Shown: in pieces, positions 33,383 through 42,660 of the stretch | How the letters are laid out: each line of letters begins with the position of its first letter | Numbering within the stretch: position 1 is the stretch's first letter | Source: JAIOPA01 sp036522895 | GTDB lineage: Bacteria > Eisenbacteria > RBG-16-71-46 | DNA: 64,000 bases | NCBI GenBank assembly: GCA_036522895.1 | Contig: DATDEX010000279.1 | Location: 62,001 to 126,000, forward strand | Reading direction: 5' to 3' | Translations under genes and position numbers: made by a program | The notes under the pieces: generated by a model | Databases searched by the model: none | The model's input: only the letters and a program-made list of their open reading frames with translations | Told to the model about the DNA's origin: nothing

Positions 33383-36300
33383 ATGAGCATCGCCGAGATG
33401 GAGTGCAGCGCCGCTTGTCGGAGAATGTTCACCCGGATTCGGAAGAAGCGCATCTGTGTCGTCACGCTTCTCCTCATTCTTGCTTCCACGTTCATGTACC
33501 CAAGCTTGGCGCTGGCGAACGGGACTATCTCAGGGAACGTCAAGACAAGCAGCGGTACCGCCGTCCCGTACACCCGGGTCACGTGGGGCGCGGTAACTAC
33601 GGGTGGCTGCATTAACAATCCGGGACACGCGTTCACCAATGCGGCTGGCAACTGGCAAAGCCCGATCCTGATCAACGGCTCCTATAGCGTTGGCTCAGGC
33701 TCATCTCCGTGCGTCGACAAGGCCTATCTCTGCACTGCCGGCAACGCACCGCTGATTAACAACAACAACGTTACTGGGATTAACTTCATTAAGCCGCTGT
33801 ATTCTATCTCGACATCCGTCGGTCTCGGCGGTGCCATGACGGTTACCTATGGTGACGATGCTGACAGCCCTACAATAGCCGCCACCGGCAGCGTCCCAGC
33901 AGTGTGCAACGCCCTAATGCACTTCACCATCACGCCCGATGGATGCCATACGATAGCCAACGTAGTGGTCGACGGGTCCTCAGTCGGTGCGGTGTCGACC
34001 TACACCTTCTCCGGCGTTCAGGCCAATCACAGCATCTCGGTGAGCTTCGCCGCGAACGTCACCTACACGATCGTTGCCTCGGCCGGCGCAAACGGCACGA
34101 TCAGTCCCTCGGGTTCGGTCACTGTTGGCTGCGGAGGCAGCCAAGCGTTCACGATCACGCCCAGCGGGTGCTACCAGGTGGCCGACGTCCTCGTCGATGG
34201 TGTTTCGGTGGGAGCGAGGCCGAGCTATACGTTCACGAACGTCCAGACGAACCACACGATCTCGGCAAGCTTCTCGACGGCAGCGGGCTACTCGATCACC
34301 TCATCCGCAGGATCGAACGGATCGATCAGCCCATCCGGATCCGTCTCTGTACCCTGCGGCGGCAGCCAGAGCTTCACGATGACCCCCAGCCCCTGCTACC
34401 ACGTGCAGAGCGTGGTTGTCGACGGGACATCGGTCGGAGCGCCAGGGAGCTATACCTTCTCAAACGTCCAAGCGAGCCACACCATCTCGGTGAGTTTCAC
34501 GCTTGACACCTACACGATCGCCGCCACGGCGGGCATCGGCGGTTCGATCGCCCCGTCGGGCTCGGTGGTGGTGAACTGCGGAGCGAGCCGGTCCTTCACG
34601 ATCGCCGCGGGCACGTGCTACGTGATTTCAAATGTGCTTGTGGACGGCACCTCAAGGGGCCCGATCACTTCGTACACATTCAACAACGTCCAGAGCGGCC
34701 ATACAATTTCCGCCAGCTTTGCAGCCAACTCCGGTGTCCTGCCAACGATCCCTACCGGACTGTCGGTTATGAATCTGGGCACTGGGACCTCGCTCCACGC
34801 GAGTTGGAATCCCGTCACCGGGGCCACCAGCTACGTGCTTAGGCGTGTAGGGGGTGGCGGTACCACTGACACCCCGGTCAGCGGGACACAAACAGACATC
34901 ACAAACCTCACGCGCACGACGTCATATGCCTTCAGCGCGCAGGCGATCAACGGCTGCGGCGCCGGGCAATTCAGTCCCACAGTGAGCCGAGCGCCCGACT
35001 GGTACCCCGTGCTTCTCGTCCATGGCATTTGCGGTTCGAGCGCAGACTTCACCCAATGCTCGCTGAGCAGCTTGGGTGAGCTTGCTTGCATCGTCCCGAA
35101 CCCTGGGTTACTCGGCGATGTGCTAAAGAGCGCAGGAATCTCCCATGTATTCGCAGTAAATTATCCCAATAATGCCTCAATCGCTAGTGTTGCGCCAACT
35201 GTTGCGCAGAGAGTTAGGGACATCTTAACGGCAACAGGCGAGTCTCGCCTAAATATCATCGCTCATAGTCAAGGTGGTCTTGTCTCGCGCTACGCCACGC
35301 AGACTCTGGGAATGAGTTCGCGGGTCGCCAATCTGGTGATGATCGGGACACCAAACCATGGTAGCGAATGGGCGAAGTGGATGATTCTTGCCCCGGCATT
35401 TCAACCCTCCTGGATGAAGCAGATCCGAGCATCGCTGGGCCTTGACTGCTTGGCGACGGGACAGGCCGGATACGACCTTGTGCCTGGGTCGGCGTTCCTG
35501 AATCAGTTGAATTATGGGAACAACACCGGCCACTACGACGCTCTTGCGAACCCATTCAATCCATTTCAGATATGCCCTAGTCACTACGCCGAGAACCTTC
35601 CCAGCAGCACCCAGTGTTGGTTGATTCTCGGCACTGGCGGATGGTGCGGACTGCCAGGGGCTGCCAAGGGCTCCGTTGGTCTCTGTGAGCCCAATGATGG
35701 TGTGGTGTCTATCGCGAACGGTCGGCTAAGTGGGCTGGAGGCATTCTATTCTCGGGCCGACGACGGCCTGGACCCGGCGCCAGCCCGGCACCCACGGGCT
35801 ACCCACTTTGCTGGGAGCACGCAGTTTCGTGGTCACGGCGCCGGGTGCAATCTTGAGGAACTCAAGCATCCCACGCTCATCAGCGCGGCGTATTTGATTG
35901 CGACCACTGGCACACTTCCGGGTTCTCCGTCTGCTCAGCCGGGTGAAGTAGCGACTGAACTGGGTGATCCTTCGGAGCCATGGATCCAAACAGCTGACGT
36001 CAGTAGTGCCGTCACGGTAGGAGAGGTCTTGCGGGATACGGTCACTGTTGGCAGCGCGAAGGCGATCACCTTCCTCCAGGCCGCCGAAGCGGGTGGTCTC
36101 GATCTGGCGGTGATTGACCCTAGTGGCGTCAGGTGGTCGCTGGCGGATACCCTTAGCGGAGCGTTGTCCTATGAAGGAGATCCAGAGGCTGGTCTGCAGG
36201 CTCTGACGTTCGGGACACCCGCTCATGGGCGTTGGGTGATCGAGTCCAGCAGCCCATCCAAGGCTCAGAACTACTCTGCAGCTGCCTTCATCCAAGCCGA

Positions 36301-37246
36301 CACCCTTCTCACTGGCGAACTCGTCGGATTCAGACCGGACAGCCTTCGTGCGCGCAGCGCCTGCTTCGGTCCAAGTGGGCCTCTCCCGGACGCTCGTATC
36401 ACCGCACTTCTCGAGCTTCCCGACTCGTCTTCCATTCCCGTGCCGTTGTACGACGACGGTGCTCATGGGGACAGCTTGATAGGCGATGGCATCTTCGGGG
36501 CAGTCGTTCCAACCGCGCGCGGATCGGGCGCCTATGTCCTCCGCCTTGATGGGACCATTGAACAGAGTGATGTTGTGCTAGTCCACCAACAGAGCTTTGC
36601 GACAGCGGTCGTCCAGCCTCTACCCGATCTCCAGATCGATGCGACTGGCGTCGTAATTTCACGGGTAGCCGACAGCGAGGACTCGCTCACTGTTGTCGCC
36701 ACTGTCCGGAACGTCGGCTTGGCAGCCGCCGGTGGTGCGCTGATCCAGTTTGAAGAGCCTGCGGGCGTCGTCGCGACGAAGGTTGCCGATATCGACTCCT
36801 CGGGCGCCATTACGGTCTCGGTGGGCTGGCGCCCGTCGCGAAGTGATTCGAGTTCCATGCTGGTCTACATCGACCGGGCCAGTCCTTTCCTTCAATGCCG
36901 CTACGATAACGATTCGGTTGCGGTTGTCCTGAATCCGAGTTCCTTGGCTGTGGAACCGGCCCACACGCCGATCGCGGTGTGGCTTGCGTCTCCCGCGCCG
37001 AACCCAGTCGTTGGCCACGCCATAATTCGTTTTGGCCTCCCACGCGCAGGTCGCATTAGTCTGAGCGTCTTCGACGTGGCCGGGCGCAGAGTTGCAACGC
37101 TCTTGGATGGCACTAAGAATGCCGGGGCTTATGCCGTGCCTTGGGGGGATGCGGAAGGGGGACGGCGCATCGGGCCTGGCATGTACTTCGTTGAGCTCCG
37201 GGCCGAGGGGCACCAGATCGTACGGCGGGCTGTGTTCCTCCGGTAG
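33383..37246 (+). CDS. Secreted repeat protein with lipase-like domain and C-terminal sorting-type domain
   Basis: 1,287 aa from ATG with AGGGAGGTG upstream. A signal peptide (about residues 14-50, VVTLLLILASTFM) precedes a carboxypeptidase-regulatory-like domain. Four or five tandem 75-residue repeats follow (140-450). A fibronectin-type-III-like domain (SLHASWNPVTGATSYVLRRV) comes next. The hydrolase starts at PVLLVHGICGSS and has the nucleophile motif IIAHSQGGLVSRYA near residue 627. A CARDB-like part and a FlgD-like C-terminus (ASPAPNPVVGHAIIRFGLP ... GMYFVELRA) end the protein. It is probably an exported lipase or esterase. Confidence 0.8.
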   Translation: MSIAEMECSAACRRMFTRIRKKRICVVTLLLILASTFMYPSLALANGTISGNVKTSSGTAVPYTRVTWGAVTTGGCINNPGHAFTNAAGNWQSPILINGSYSVGSGSSPCVDKAYLCTAGNAPLINNNNVTGINFIKPLYSISTSVGLGGAMTVTYGDDADSPTIAATGSVPAVCNALMHFTITPDGCHTIANVVVDGSSVGAVSTYTFSGVQANHSISVSFAANVTYTIVASAGANGTISPSGSVTVGCGGSQAFTITPSGCYQVADVLVDGVSVGARPSYTFTNVQTNHTISASFSTAAGYSITSSAGSNGSISPSGSVSVPCGGSQSFTMTPSPCYHVQSVVVDGTSVGAPGSYTFSNVQASHTISVSFTLDTYTIAATAGIGGSIAPSGSVVVNCGASRSFTIAAGTCYVISNVLVDGTSRGPITSYTFNNVQSGHTISASFAANSGVLPTIPTGLSVMNLGTGTSLHASWNPVTGATSYVLRRVGGGGTTDTPVSGTQTDITNLTRTTSYAFSAQAINGCGAGQFSPTVSRAPDWYPVLLVHGICGSSADFTQCSLSSLGELACIVPNPGLLGDVLKSAGISHVFAVNYPNNASIASVAPTVAQRVRDILTATGESRLNIIAHSQGGLVSRYATQTLGMSSRVANLVMIGTPNHGSEWAKWMILAPAFQPSWMKQIRASLGLDCLATGQAGYDLVPGSAFLNQLNYGNNTGHYDALANPFNPFQICPSHYAENLPSSTQCWLILGTGGWCGLPGAAKGSVGLCEPNDGVVSIANGRLSGLEAFYSRADDGLDPAPARHPRATHFAGSTQFRGHGAGCNLEELKHPTLISAAYLIATTGTLPGSPSAQPGEVATELGDPSEPWIQTADVSSAVTVGEVLRDTVTVGSAKAITFLQAAEAGGLDLAVIDPSGVRWSLADTLSGALSYEGDPEAGLQALTFGTPAHGRWVIESSSPSKAQNYSAAAFIQADTLLTGELVGFRPDSLRARSACFGPSGPLPDARITALLELPDSSSIPVPLYDDGAHGDSLIGDGIFGAVVPTARGSGAYVLRLDGTIEQSDVVLVHQQSFATAVVQPLPDLQIDATGVVISRVADSEDSLTVVATVRNVGLAAAGGALIQFEEPAGVVATKVADIDSSGAITVSVGWRPSRSDSSSMLVYIDRASPFLQCRYDNDSVAVVLNPSSLAVEPAHTPIAVWLASPAPNPVVGHAIIRFGLPRAGRISLSVFDVAGRRVATLLDGTKNAGAYAVPWGDAEGGRRIGPGMYFVELRAEGHQIVRRAVFLR
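33820..34735 (+). repeat. Tandem 75-codon repeats inside the secreted lipase gene
   Basis: The unit reads roughly: YTIxASAGxNGxISPSGS, VxCGxSxxFTITPxxCY, VxxVxVDGxSVGxxxSYTFxNVQxxHTISxSF. At least four copies are recognisable (about 33900-34065, 34066-34290, 34291-34500, 34501-34735). The units resemble the bacterial beta-strand repeats often called InlB B-repeat-like. They are diverged at DNA level but close in protein. Confidence 0.75.
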
Positions 37247-37648
37247 CTAGCGGAAGGTCTGGGTGGCGCGTTGTCGGCGGCGATTTAGAAACGTCGTGAA
37301 CAGCCCCAAGGCCACGGCGGTCAGAACGATAGCCACAACGAGGATGGCAACGATGCGGTCGAAAGCGCCGAAGCCCTGACCGGAGAGGGCGGAAAGTCCA
37401 AAGGTGGAGAGGCCGGCGGTGACTAGATAGAAACCCTCAATGACAAGAAGGATGACGAGAAAGGCACTACCAGCCGATGAACGTTGCCAAATGCCGAGGA
37501 CGGCAATGCTCGAGAAGAGCAGAAAACCAAACATGGCCACGTCGGGCCCGTAGATGAGCATCGCAACAATAGCCGCTACGGGGAGAACGCTGGCGGTTAG
37601 CATGCTTCCAAGCCACAATAACTGGTCCGTGTGAGTAATGTCGGTCAT
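37247..37648 (-). CDS. Four-helix membrane protein
   Basis: 133 aa with four hydrophobic segments: SVLPVAAIVAMLIYG, FGFLLFSSIAVLGIW, FLVILLVIEGFYLVTAG and IVAILVVAIVLTAVALGLF. The basic C-terminus (NRRRQRATQ) suggests a cytoplasmic end. Its stop abuts the stop of the secreted lipase gene (convergent). No family recognised. Confidence 0.6.
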   Translation of the reverse strand: MTDITHTDQLLWLGSMLTASVLPVAAIVAMLIYGPDVAMFGFLLFSSIAVLGIWQRSSAGSAFLVILLVIEGFYLVTAGLSTFGLSALSGQGFGAFDRIVAILVVAIVLTAVALGLFTTFLNRRRQRATQTFR

Positions 37649-37732
37649 AGTAGTGATGTAGTAGCTATGGTCCGTTGATCCAGACCGGCCGCCGCGAGCT
37701 ATTATCGCCTTGATTGCCCGTGGTGCGGCGCC

Positions 37733-38122
37733 CTATGGGGACAGGTCGCGAGGCGTCACCCCGAGCTGCCGCGCCCGCCGACGCTGCCGACCCCGTTCCG
37801 CCTGCGTGAGTGGCTTGTGGGTCATGTACAGCTGCACGCGGACCTTTTCACGTTCGGCGGCGTCCATGGCCGGCAGGACGGTGCACTCCAGCTCACGGAG
37901 CCCGAGGTCCCGGGCGATCCGGTAACGTCGCTCGCCGTCGATGATCAGGTAGCGCCCCTTGCCGGACGGGCAGACGAGCAGCCCGTTCATGACCGCGAAC
38001 TCCTGGATGGACGCTCGGAGGTCCGAGTCATCCTCGGCGATGCTGTACTTGCTGTGCACGCTGTCTGGGTCTGGCACGATCTGACTGATCAGGATGCGCT
38101 TGTAAGTGTGACGATGCTTCAT
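37733..38122 (-). CDS. ParB-like nuclease-domain protein
   Basis: 129 aa from the ATG at 38122. The ParB N-terminal pattern is clear: ILISQIVPDPDSV, DLRASIQEFAVMNGLLVCPSGKGRYLIIDGERRYRIARDLG. It lacks the HTH and dimerisation domains of true ParB, ending after QAERGRQRRRARQLG. It may be a partition-related or ParB-like regulatory protein. It is divergent from the recombination module starting at 38295. Confidence 0.75.
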   Translation of the reverse strand: MKHRHTYKRILISQIVPDPDSVHSKYSIAEDDSDLRASIQEFAVMNGLLVCPSGKGRYLIIDGERRYRIARDLGLRELECTVLPAMDAAEREKVRVQLYMTHKPLTQAERGRQRRRARQLGVTPRDLSP

Positions 38123-38294
38123 ACACTCACGATAGCAAATGAGCGCAGTTCGTCTAGGGCGGTTGTCCACAACGATGCGGCATCACATTCGCGTCCGCCT
38201 TCCTACCGGGAAGGACATCGGGGCGCTACGCTTCCCCACGCAGTACACCTGATGCCGCAACCGTTCCACCCGCCCCTTGTCAGGAGGCCTTCCC

Positions 38295-38993
38295 ATGAAG
38301 GCCGATCACCCCATCCCGTACACCGACACCCGCGAGTCCATCGCCTACGCCGAGCTCTTGAAGCTCGCCCACGAGGAGGGCCTCAAGTCCATCAGCACCT
38401 CGCTCGTGCTTCAACCCAGCGAGGAGAACGGCCGACTCGCCATCGTCAAGGCCGCGGTCGAGACGGAGCGCGGCCACTTCGAAGGCCTCGGCGATGCCGA
38501 CCCCGGCAACGTCGATGCCTTCCTCGTTCCGCACCTGATCCGCGTGGCCGAGACCCGGGCCAAGGCCCGCGCCCTCCGTGACGCCGTCAACTGCGGCGTC
38601 GTCTCCTCCGAGGAGTTGGACGACGTCAGCCTGGACCAGGCCTCACGCCCCGGACCGGGTGCTCCCGCACCCCCGTCCTCGCGCCCTGCGAGGAATGAAG
38701 CGCCGCCTGCGCGCCCGCGCGGCAATGGCGGGGCCCGGTCCCCTCGGGGCACCACCGGCAACGGCTCGCCCGAGCCGATGACCGAAGGCCAGCGCCGGTA
38801 CCTGTTCCGCATAATGGCGGGGCAGGGCTACCAGCGCGAAGCCGCGGAGAATCGGCTCAAGGAGATCTTCGAGGTCGGCTCGCTCACGGAGATCACGAAG
38901 ACCGCCGCGATGAAGATGATCGACGAGCTGCTCCAGACCTCCGCCCCCGGAAACGGTGGCGGGAATGGACCAGCCTCGCGTCCTCTCCATTAG
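38295..38993 (+). CDS. Putative single-strand annealing protein (ERF/Rad52-like)
   Basis: 232 aa, with CAGGAGG upstream of the ATG. The N-terminal core (STSLVLQPSEENGRLAIVKAAVETERGHFEGLGDA ... HLIRVAETRAKARALRDAVN) matches the pattern of ERF/Rad52-type annealing proteins of plasmids and phages. A disordered Pro/Gly/Arg linker leads to a C-terminal helical tail (PMTEGQRRYLFRIMAGQGY ... MKMIDELL) common in that group. It overlaps a PD-(D/E)XK nuclease gene, the usual annealase-exonuclease pairing. Family placement is by pattern only. Confidence 0.5.
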   Translation: MKADHPIPYTDTRESIAYAELLKLAHEEGLKSISTSLVLQPSEENGRLAIVKAAVETERGHFEGLGDADPGNVDAFLVPHLIRVAETRAKARALRDAVNCGVVSSEELDDVSLDQASRPGPGAPAPPSSRPARNEAPPARPRGNGGARSPRGTTGNGSPEPMTEGQRRYLFRIMAGQGYQREAAENRLKEIFEVGSLTEITKTAAMKMIDELLQTSAPGNGGGNGPASRPLH

Positions 38994-39798
38994 CCAGGTC
39001 AACGCCTACCTCGGCTGCCCGCTCAAGTACCGCTTCCAGTACGTGGACAAGATCCCACGGCCGTGGCGGGTAGCGGCCATGGCCTTCGGGACATCAGTCC
39101 ACGCCGCCGTCGAGTGGTTCCACAAGGAACGCCTCGCCGGCCGAAGCCCGGAACTGACGCAAGTCCTCGAGGTCTTCGACGCGGACTGGTACGCGCAGAA
39201 CACGGAGCCGCTCGTCTTTTCGGAACGGGAGTCGAGAGACTCCCTGGCCGAGAAGGGCCGGGCGATGCTCCAGCTCTACGTCGAGTCCAGCAGCGGCGTG
39301 AAGCCGGTCGCGGTCGAACAGCCGTTCGAACTGGATCTCGCCGATCCCGAGACGGGGGAAGTTCTCGGCGTGCGGCTGCGCGGCATCATCGATCTCGTGG
39401 AGGAGGGGGAGACGCTGGTCGACTTAAAGACGGCCGGCCGGACGCTCGAATCGGGGGGTCTCGAGCGGCACCTGCAGCTGTCGACCTACGCCCTCGCCTT
39501 CTTCCTCCTCCACGGTTCCATCCCCAAGCTCCGGCTGGACATGCTGCTCAAGACCGCCAAACCGCGGCTGGAGCGGCATCCCACCACCCGGAGCCTCGAG
39601 GATCTCGGCTGGACGGCCCGCCTCATCCGTGAGGTCTCACTGGCCATTCAGACCGAGCACTTCTTCCCAAACCCGAGCTGGCGCTGCACCGAGTGCGAGT
39701 ACTTCGCCCACTGCCAACAGTGGCGCGGGACCTGGCCCAGCGAGCAGCTCATGCAGCTAGGTGACGGGGGAGGTGTCGGCGAGTCCGTGGGCGCGTAG
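38965..39798 (+). CDS. PD-(D/E)XK exonuclease (RecB/Cas4-like)
   Basis: 277 aa from the ATG at 38965. Motifs in order: ISQVNAYLGCPLKYRFQYVDKIP, AFGTSVHAAVEWFH, VRLRGIIDLVEEGETLVDLKTAGRTL (Asp ... Asp-x-Lys), QLSTYALAFFL, and a C-terminal CTECEYFAHC. The Cys at the N-terminus plus the three C-terminal Cys can hold an iron-sulfur cluster, as in AddB and Cas4. With the annealing protein it would form a phage-like recombination pair. No cas genes or CRISPR array are present. Confidence 0.85.
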   Translation: MDQPRVLSISQVNAYLGCPLKYRFQYVDKIPRPWRVAAMAFGTSVHAAVEWFHKERLAGRSPELTQVLEVFDADWYAQNTEPLVFSERESRDSLAEKGRAMLQLYVESSSGVKPVAVEQPFELDLADPETGEVLGVRLRGIIDLVEEGETLVDLKTAGRTLESGGLERHLQLSTYALAFFLLHGSIPKLRLDMLLKTAKPRLERHPTTRSLEDLGWTARLIREVSLAIQTEHFFPNPSWRCTECEYFAHCQQWRGTWPSEQLMQLGDGGGVGESVGA

Positions 39799-39978
39799 GA
39801 CCGATCAGCGGTCGATCGCGTGCTATCGGGGGCCACGGACGGCTGTTGAAGCCGAAACGTCCACGGCTCGTCGCACCTTCTCCCGTCAGTTGTTCCATCG
39901 CTCATTCCATTCAACGGGGCTCCACGCGTTCGCGCCTGGGGCCCTCTTTTCTACCCCAGCCCCTGCAGAGAGGCACCT

Positions 39979-40401
39979 GTGTATGTCTGCGAACTGACGA
40001 AGCGGAAGTACCGCGGCAAGCAGCCGCGCCAGATCCGCGGACCGGACGATGTGTGTGCCGTGATTGGGCGGAAGCTCCATAGGGAACAACGCGAGCACTT
40101 TCTCGTCCTGCTCCTGAATGCCCGCCACGAGGTTATGGCCAAGGAGACCATCTCCATTGGCAGCTTGAACGCGTCGGTGGTTCATCCGCGCGAGGTGTTC
40201 AAACCCGCCATCCTCGCCTCGGCGGCCTCGATCGTGCTGGTTCACAACCACCCGTCCGGCGACCCCGAGCCAAGCGACGAGGATCTCTCAATCACCAAGC
40301 GCCTCGTCGAGGCCGGTGAGCTGCTCGGCATCGGCGTGCTCGACCATGTCCTCATCGCCAGCCGGGGCGTCGTCTCGTTCCGCGCACGGCAGCTACTGTG
40401 A
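39979..40401 (+). CDS. RadC-like JAB-domain protein
   Basis: 140 aa from a GTG. The JAB/MPN metal motif is intact: VLVHNHPSGDPEPSDEDLSITKRL (HxHPSGxxxxSxxD), preceded by FLVLLLNARHEVMAKE and followed by GIGVLDHVLIA. The N-terminal helix-hairpin-helix of full RadC (about 225 aa) is missing, as in the short forms found on plasmids and ICEs. Its function is unsettled in general. Confidence 0.85.
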   Translation: MYVCELTKRKYRGKQPRQIRGPDDVCAVIGRKLHREQREHFLVLLLNARHEVMAKETISIGSLNASVVHPREVFKPAILASAASIVLVHNHPSGDPEPSDEDLSITKRLVEAGELLGIGVLDHVLIASRGVVSFRARQLL

Positions 40402-40428
40402 CCCCTCACTGAAGAAAGGAATGTTGTC

Positions 40429-41160
40429 ATGCCTGCAACACTTGTTGTCCACCGCGGCGGCTGGGATGCCACCAAGGCTGACCTCGCCAGCGTCCTCGTG
40501 CCCGAGTCCACCGAGTCGTACCACCCCGTCCCGTACCATCGCTTCATCGAGGAGGTTGAGCTGCACATCCCGCGCTTCGGACTCGCCGTTCGCTCGTCGC
40601 AGTTCGCGCTCGCGCGGGAGGGAGGCCAGATGTTCGGCGTCCTCACCTGCTCGAACGGTACGCCCGATCGCGACTACGCCCTCGCCATCGGCGTGCGGAA
40701 CAGCTACGACCGCAGCCTGGCCGTCGGACTGACGCTCGGCTCGCGGGTGTTCTGCTGTGACAACCTCGCCTTCTCGGGCGAGGTGACGATGCACCGGAAG
40801 CACACGCTGAACGTCTTCCGCGATCTGCCCGACTTGATCTACCGGATGCTGTCGCAGGTGGCGGCCATGCGGCAGCGCAGCGACGGCGAAATCGCGGCGA
40901 TGAAGGTTCGCGAGCTGCCGCCGGCTCATGCACATCACCTGATGGTCGAGGCGATCAAGGCGAACGTTGCGCCCGCCTCGCGTCTGCCGAAGGTGATCGA
41001 GGCGTGGGATGAGCCGAAGCACGAGGAGTTCGCGCCGCGCACGGCCTGGTCCCTCTTCAATGCCTTCACCGAGATCCAGAAGGCGGGGGCGCCTCGGGCA
41101 CAGATGGAGGGGAGCCTTCGGCTCAGTTCGCTCTTTCGGAAGGAGTTGTCACTCTACTGA
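40429..41160 (+). CDS. DUF932 family protein
   Basis: 243 aa. YHPVPYHRFIEEVELHI, FAMxxEGGQMFGVL-like segment, ALAIGVRNSYDRSLAVGLTLGSRVFCCDNLAF are characteristic of DUF932, a plasmid/phage-borne family of unknown role. It is the last gene before a strong terminator and closes the recombination module. Confidence 0.8.
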   Translation: MPATLVVHRGGWDATKADLASVLVPESTESYHPVPYHRFIEEVELHIPRFGLAVRSSQFALAREGGQMFGVLTCSNGTPDRDYALAIGVRNSYDRSLAVGLTLGSRVFCCDNLAFSGEVTMHRKHTLNVFRDLPDLIYRMLSQVAAMRQRSDGEIAAMKVRELPPAHAHHLMVEAIKANVAPASRLPKVIEAWDEPKHEEFAPRTAWSLFNAFTEIQKAGAPRAQMEGSLRLSSLFRKELSLY

Positions 41161-41170
41161 TTCAATCTCC

Positions 41171-41201
41171 GGGGCCGTCCGATTCTCGACGGCCCCGTCT
41201 T
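41171..41201 (+). terminator. Rho-independent terminator after the DUF932 gene
   Basis: GGGGCCGTC (41171-41179) pairs with GACGGCCCC (41188-41196), a GC-rich 9-bp stem followed by GTCTTC. It lies 11 bp after the stop codon at 41160. The rest of 41202-41469 shows no gene and probably carries the promoter for the restriction system. Confidence 0.8.
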
Positions 41202-41469
41202 CATGTCGACGCGTGCAAGAGAAGACGGAGAAGCGGGGGTGGGGCGGCGCCCTTGCTCATGACCGTACGTTGCAGTACTTCACCGCGAGTGCCACATCGA
41301 CGAACGTTTCCATTCGGATTCGCTCGCCGTCTGCGGGGCTCTGATTCAGTCGCGCGACCTCCGTGCCTGCAGGAGCGAGCGCCCCGACCCGTGGTCGCGT
41401 GGCACCCCGCACGGGCCGGTGCGTCGCAAGTCGTTGAACCAGCGGGAAGAAGCAGCTATCTTCGGCCCC

Positions 41470-42660
41470 ATGAAACCCATCAACCAGCGGACTACTTCGG
41501 GCGAGCGACTACGAATCGCGGGGCTCTTCGCGGGGATTGGTGGCATTGAGCTCGGGCTGCACCGAGCCGGCCACGTGACCGCCCTCTTGTGCGAGTCGGA
41601 TCCCGGTGCTTCCAAGGTCTTGGCCGATCGATTCTCGCTTGAGGTGGCACCAGACGTGCGCGACCTTGAGTCGCTCGGCGATGTCGACTTGGTCACCGCT
41701 GGGTTCCCCTGCCAGGACCTCAGCCAAGCGGGTATGACCGCTGGCATTCGGGGGAGCAACTCCGGTCTCGTCGATCACGTCTTCCGGCTCCTCGACCAGC
41801 GGAAGCGCGGTCCACGCTGGCTGCTCCTGGAAAACGTCTCGTTCATGCTCCACCTCGATCGTGGCCGCGGCATGCGCCACCTCGTCGACGAACTCGAGAA
41901 GCGCCGTTTTCGCTGGGCGTACCGCGTAGTGGACACGCGGGCCTTCGGGTTGCCGCAGCGGCGCCACCGAGTCATCCTGCTCGCATCCCGCAGCGAGGAC
42001 CCGCGCGGGATCCTGTTCGGCCAGGATTCAAGAGTAACAGAACCCACATTCTCCACGGAGCTCTGGTGTGGATTCTACTGGACGGAGGGACTTCGCGGAC
42101 TCGGGTGGGCAGTCGACTCGGTGCCCACGCTCAAGGGCGGTTCGACGATTGGCATTCCATCCCCGCCAGCGATCTGGGATCCCGAGAGCGGTGAGATCTC
42201 CACCCCCGAGATCCGGGATGCCGAGCGGCTGCAGGGATTCGAGGCCGACTGGACGCTCCCGGCTCTTCAAGTTCCCGGTGTCCGACCAGGACACCGGTGG
42301 AAGCTGGTCGGGAACGCGGTGAGCGTGCCCGTGGCGAAGTGGGTGGGGGAGCGTTTGGCCTACCCAGAGCCGTTCGATGGCGCTCGCACCCTCGAGGAAC
42401 TGTCGCCGGGCGTGGCGTGGCCCAAGGCCGCGTGGGGCGCGAAGGGGCGTGTCTTCTCGGTCTCGGTCTCCACCTGGCCCGTGCGCATCCGCACCCCGCA
42501 TCTGTCTCGGTTCGTGCGGTTCCCGCTGGCGCCACTGTCGTACCGAGCGGCATCGGGCTTCAAGAGTCGAATGGACGTGAGCGGACTCAACTTTGAAGAC
42601 GCCTTCCGTCGCGCGATCGCGCGATACGTGAAGCGCGGCCTTCGGGTGGCCGTCGCCTAA
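41470..42660 (+). CDS. DNA (cytosine-5) methyltransferase of a type II R-M system
   Basis: 396 aa. Conserved m5C motifs: IAGLFAGIGGIELGLHRAG (I), TAGFPCQDLSQAG with catalytic Cys81 (IV), LLLENVSFML (VI), LPQRRHRVIL (VIII), and KLVGNAVSVPVAKWVGERL (X). It is followed with an overlapping TAATG junction by a restriction endonuclease and then a Vsr endonuclease, a classic m5C R-M operon. The recognition sequence cannot be read from the sequence. Confidence 0.92.
   Translation: MKPINQRTTSGERLRIAGLFAGIGGIELGLHRAGHVTALLCESDPGASKVLADRFSLEVAPDVRDLESLGDVDLVTAGFPCQDLSQAGMTAGIRGSNSGLVDHVFRLLDQRKRGPRWLLLENVSFMLHLDRGRGMRHLVDELEKRRFRWAYRVVDTRAFGLPQRRHRVILLASRSEDPRGILFGQDSRVTEPTFSTELWCGFYWTEGLRGLGWAVDSVPTLKGGSTIGIPSPPAIWDPESGEISTPEIRDAERLQGFEADWTLPALQVPGVRPGHRWKLVGNAVSVPVAKWVGERLAYPEPFDGARTLEELSPGVAWPKAAWGAKGRVFSVSVSTWPVRIRTPHLSRFVRFPLAPLSYRAASGFKSRMDVSGLNFEDAFRRAIARYVKRGLRVAVA

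Noticed and set aside
38965..39798. Cas4 and a CRISPR system
   Set aside because: The Cas4-like Cys pattern is shared with AddB and plasmid exonucleases; no repeats or other cas genes are present.
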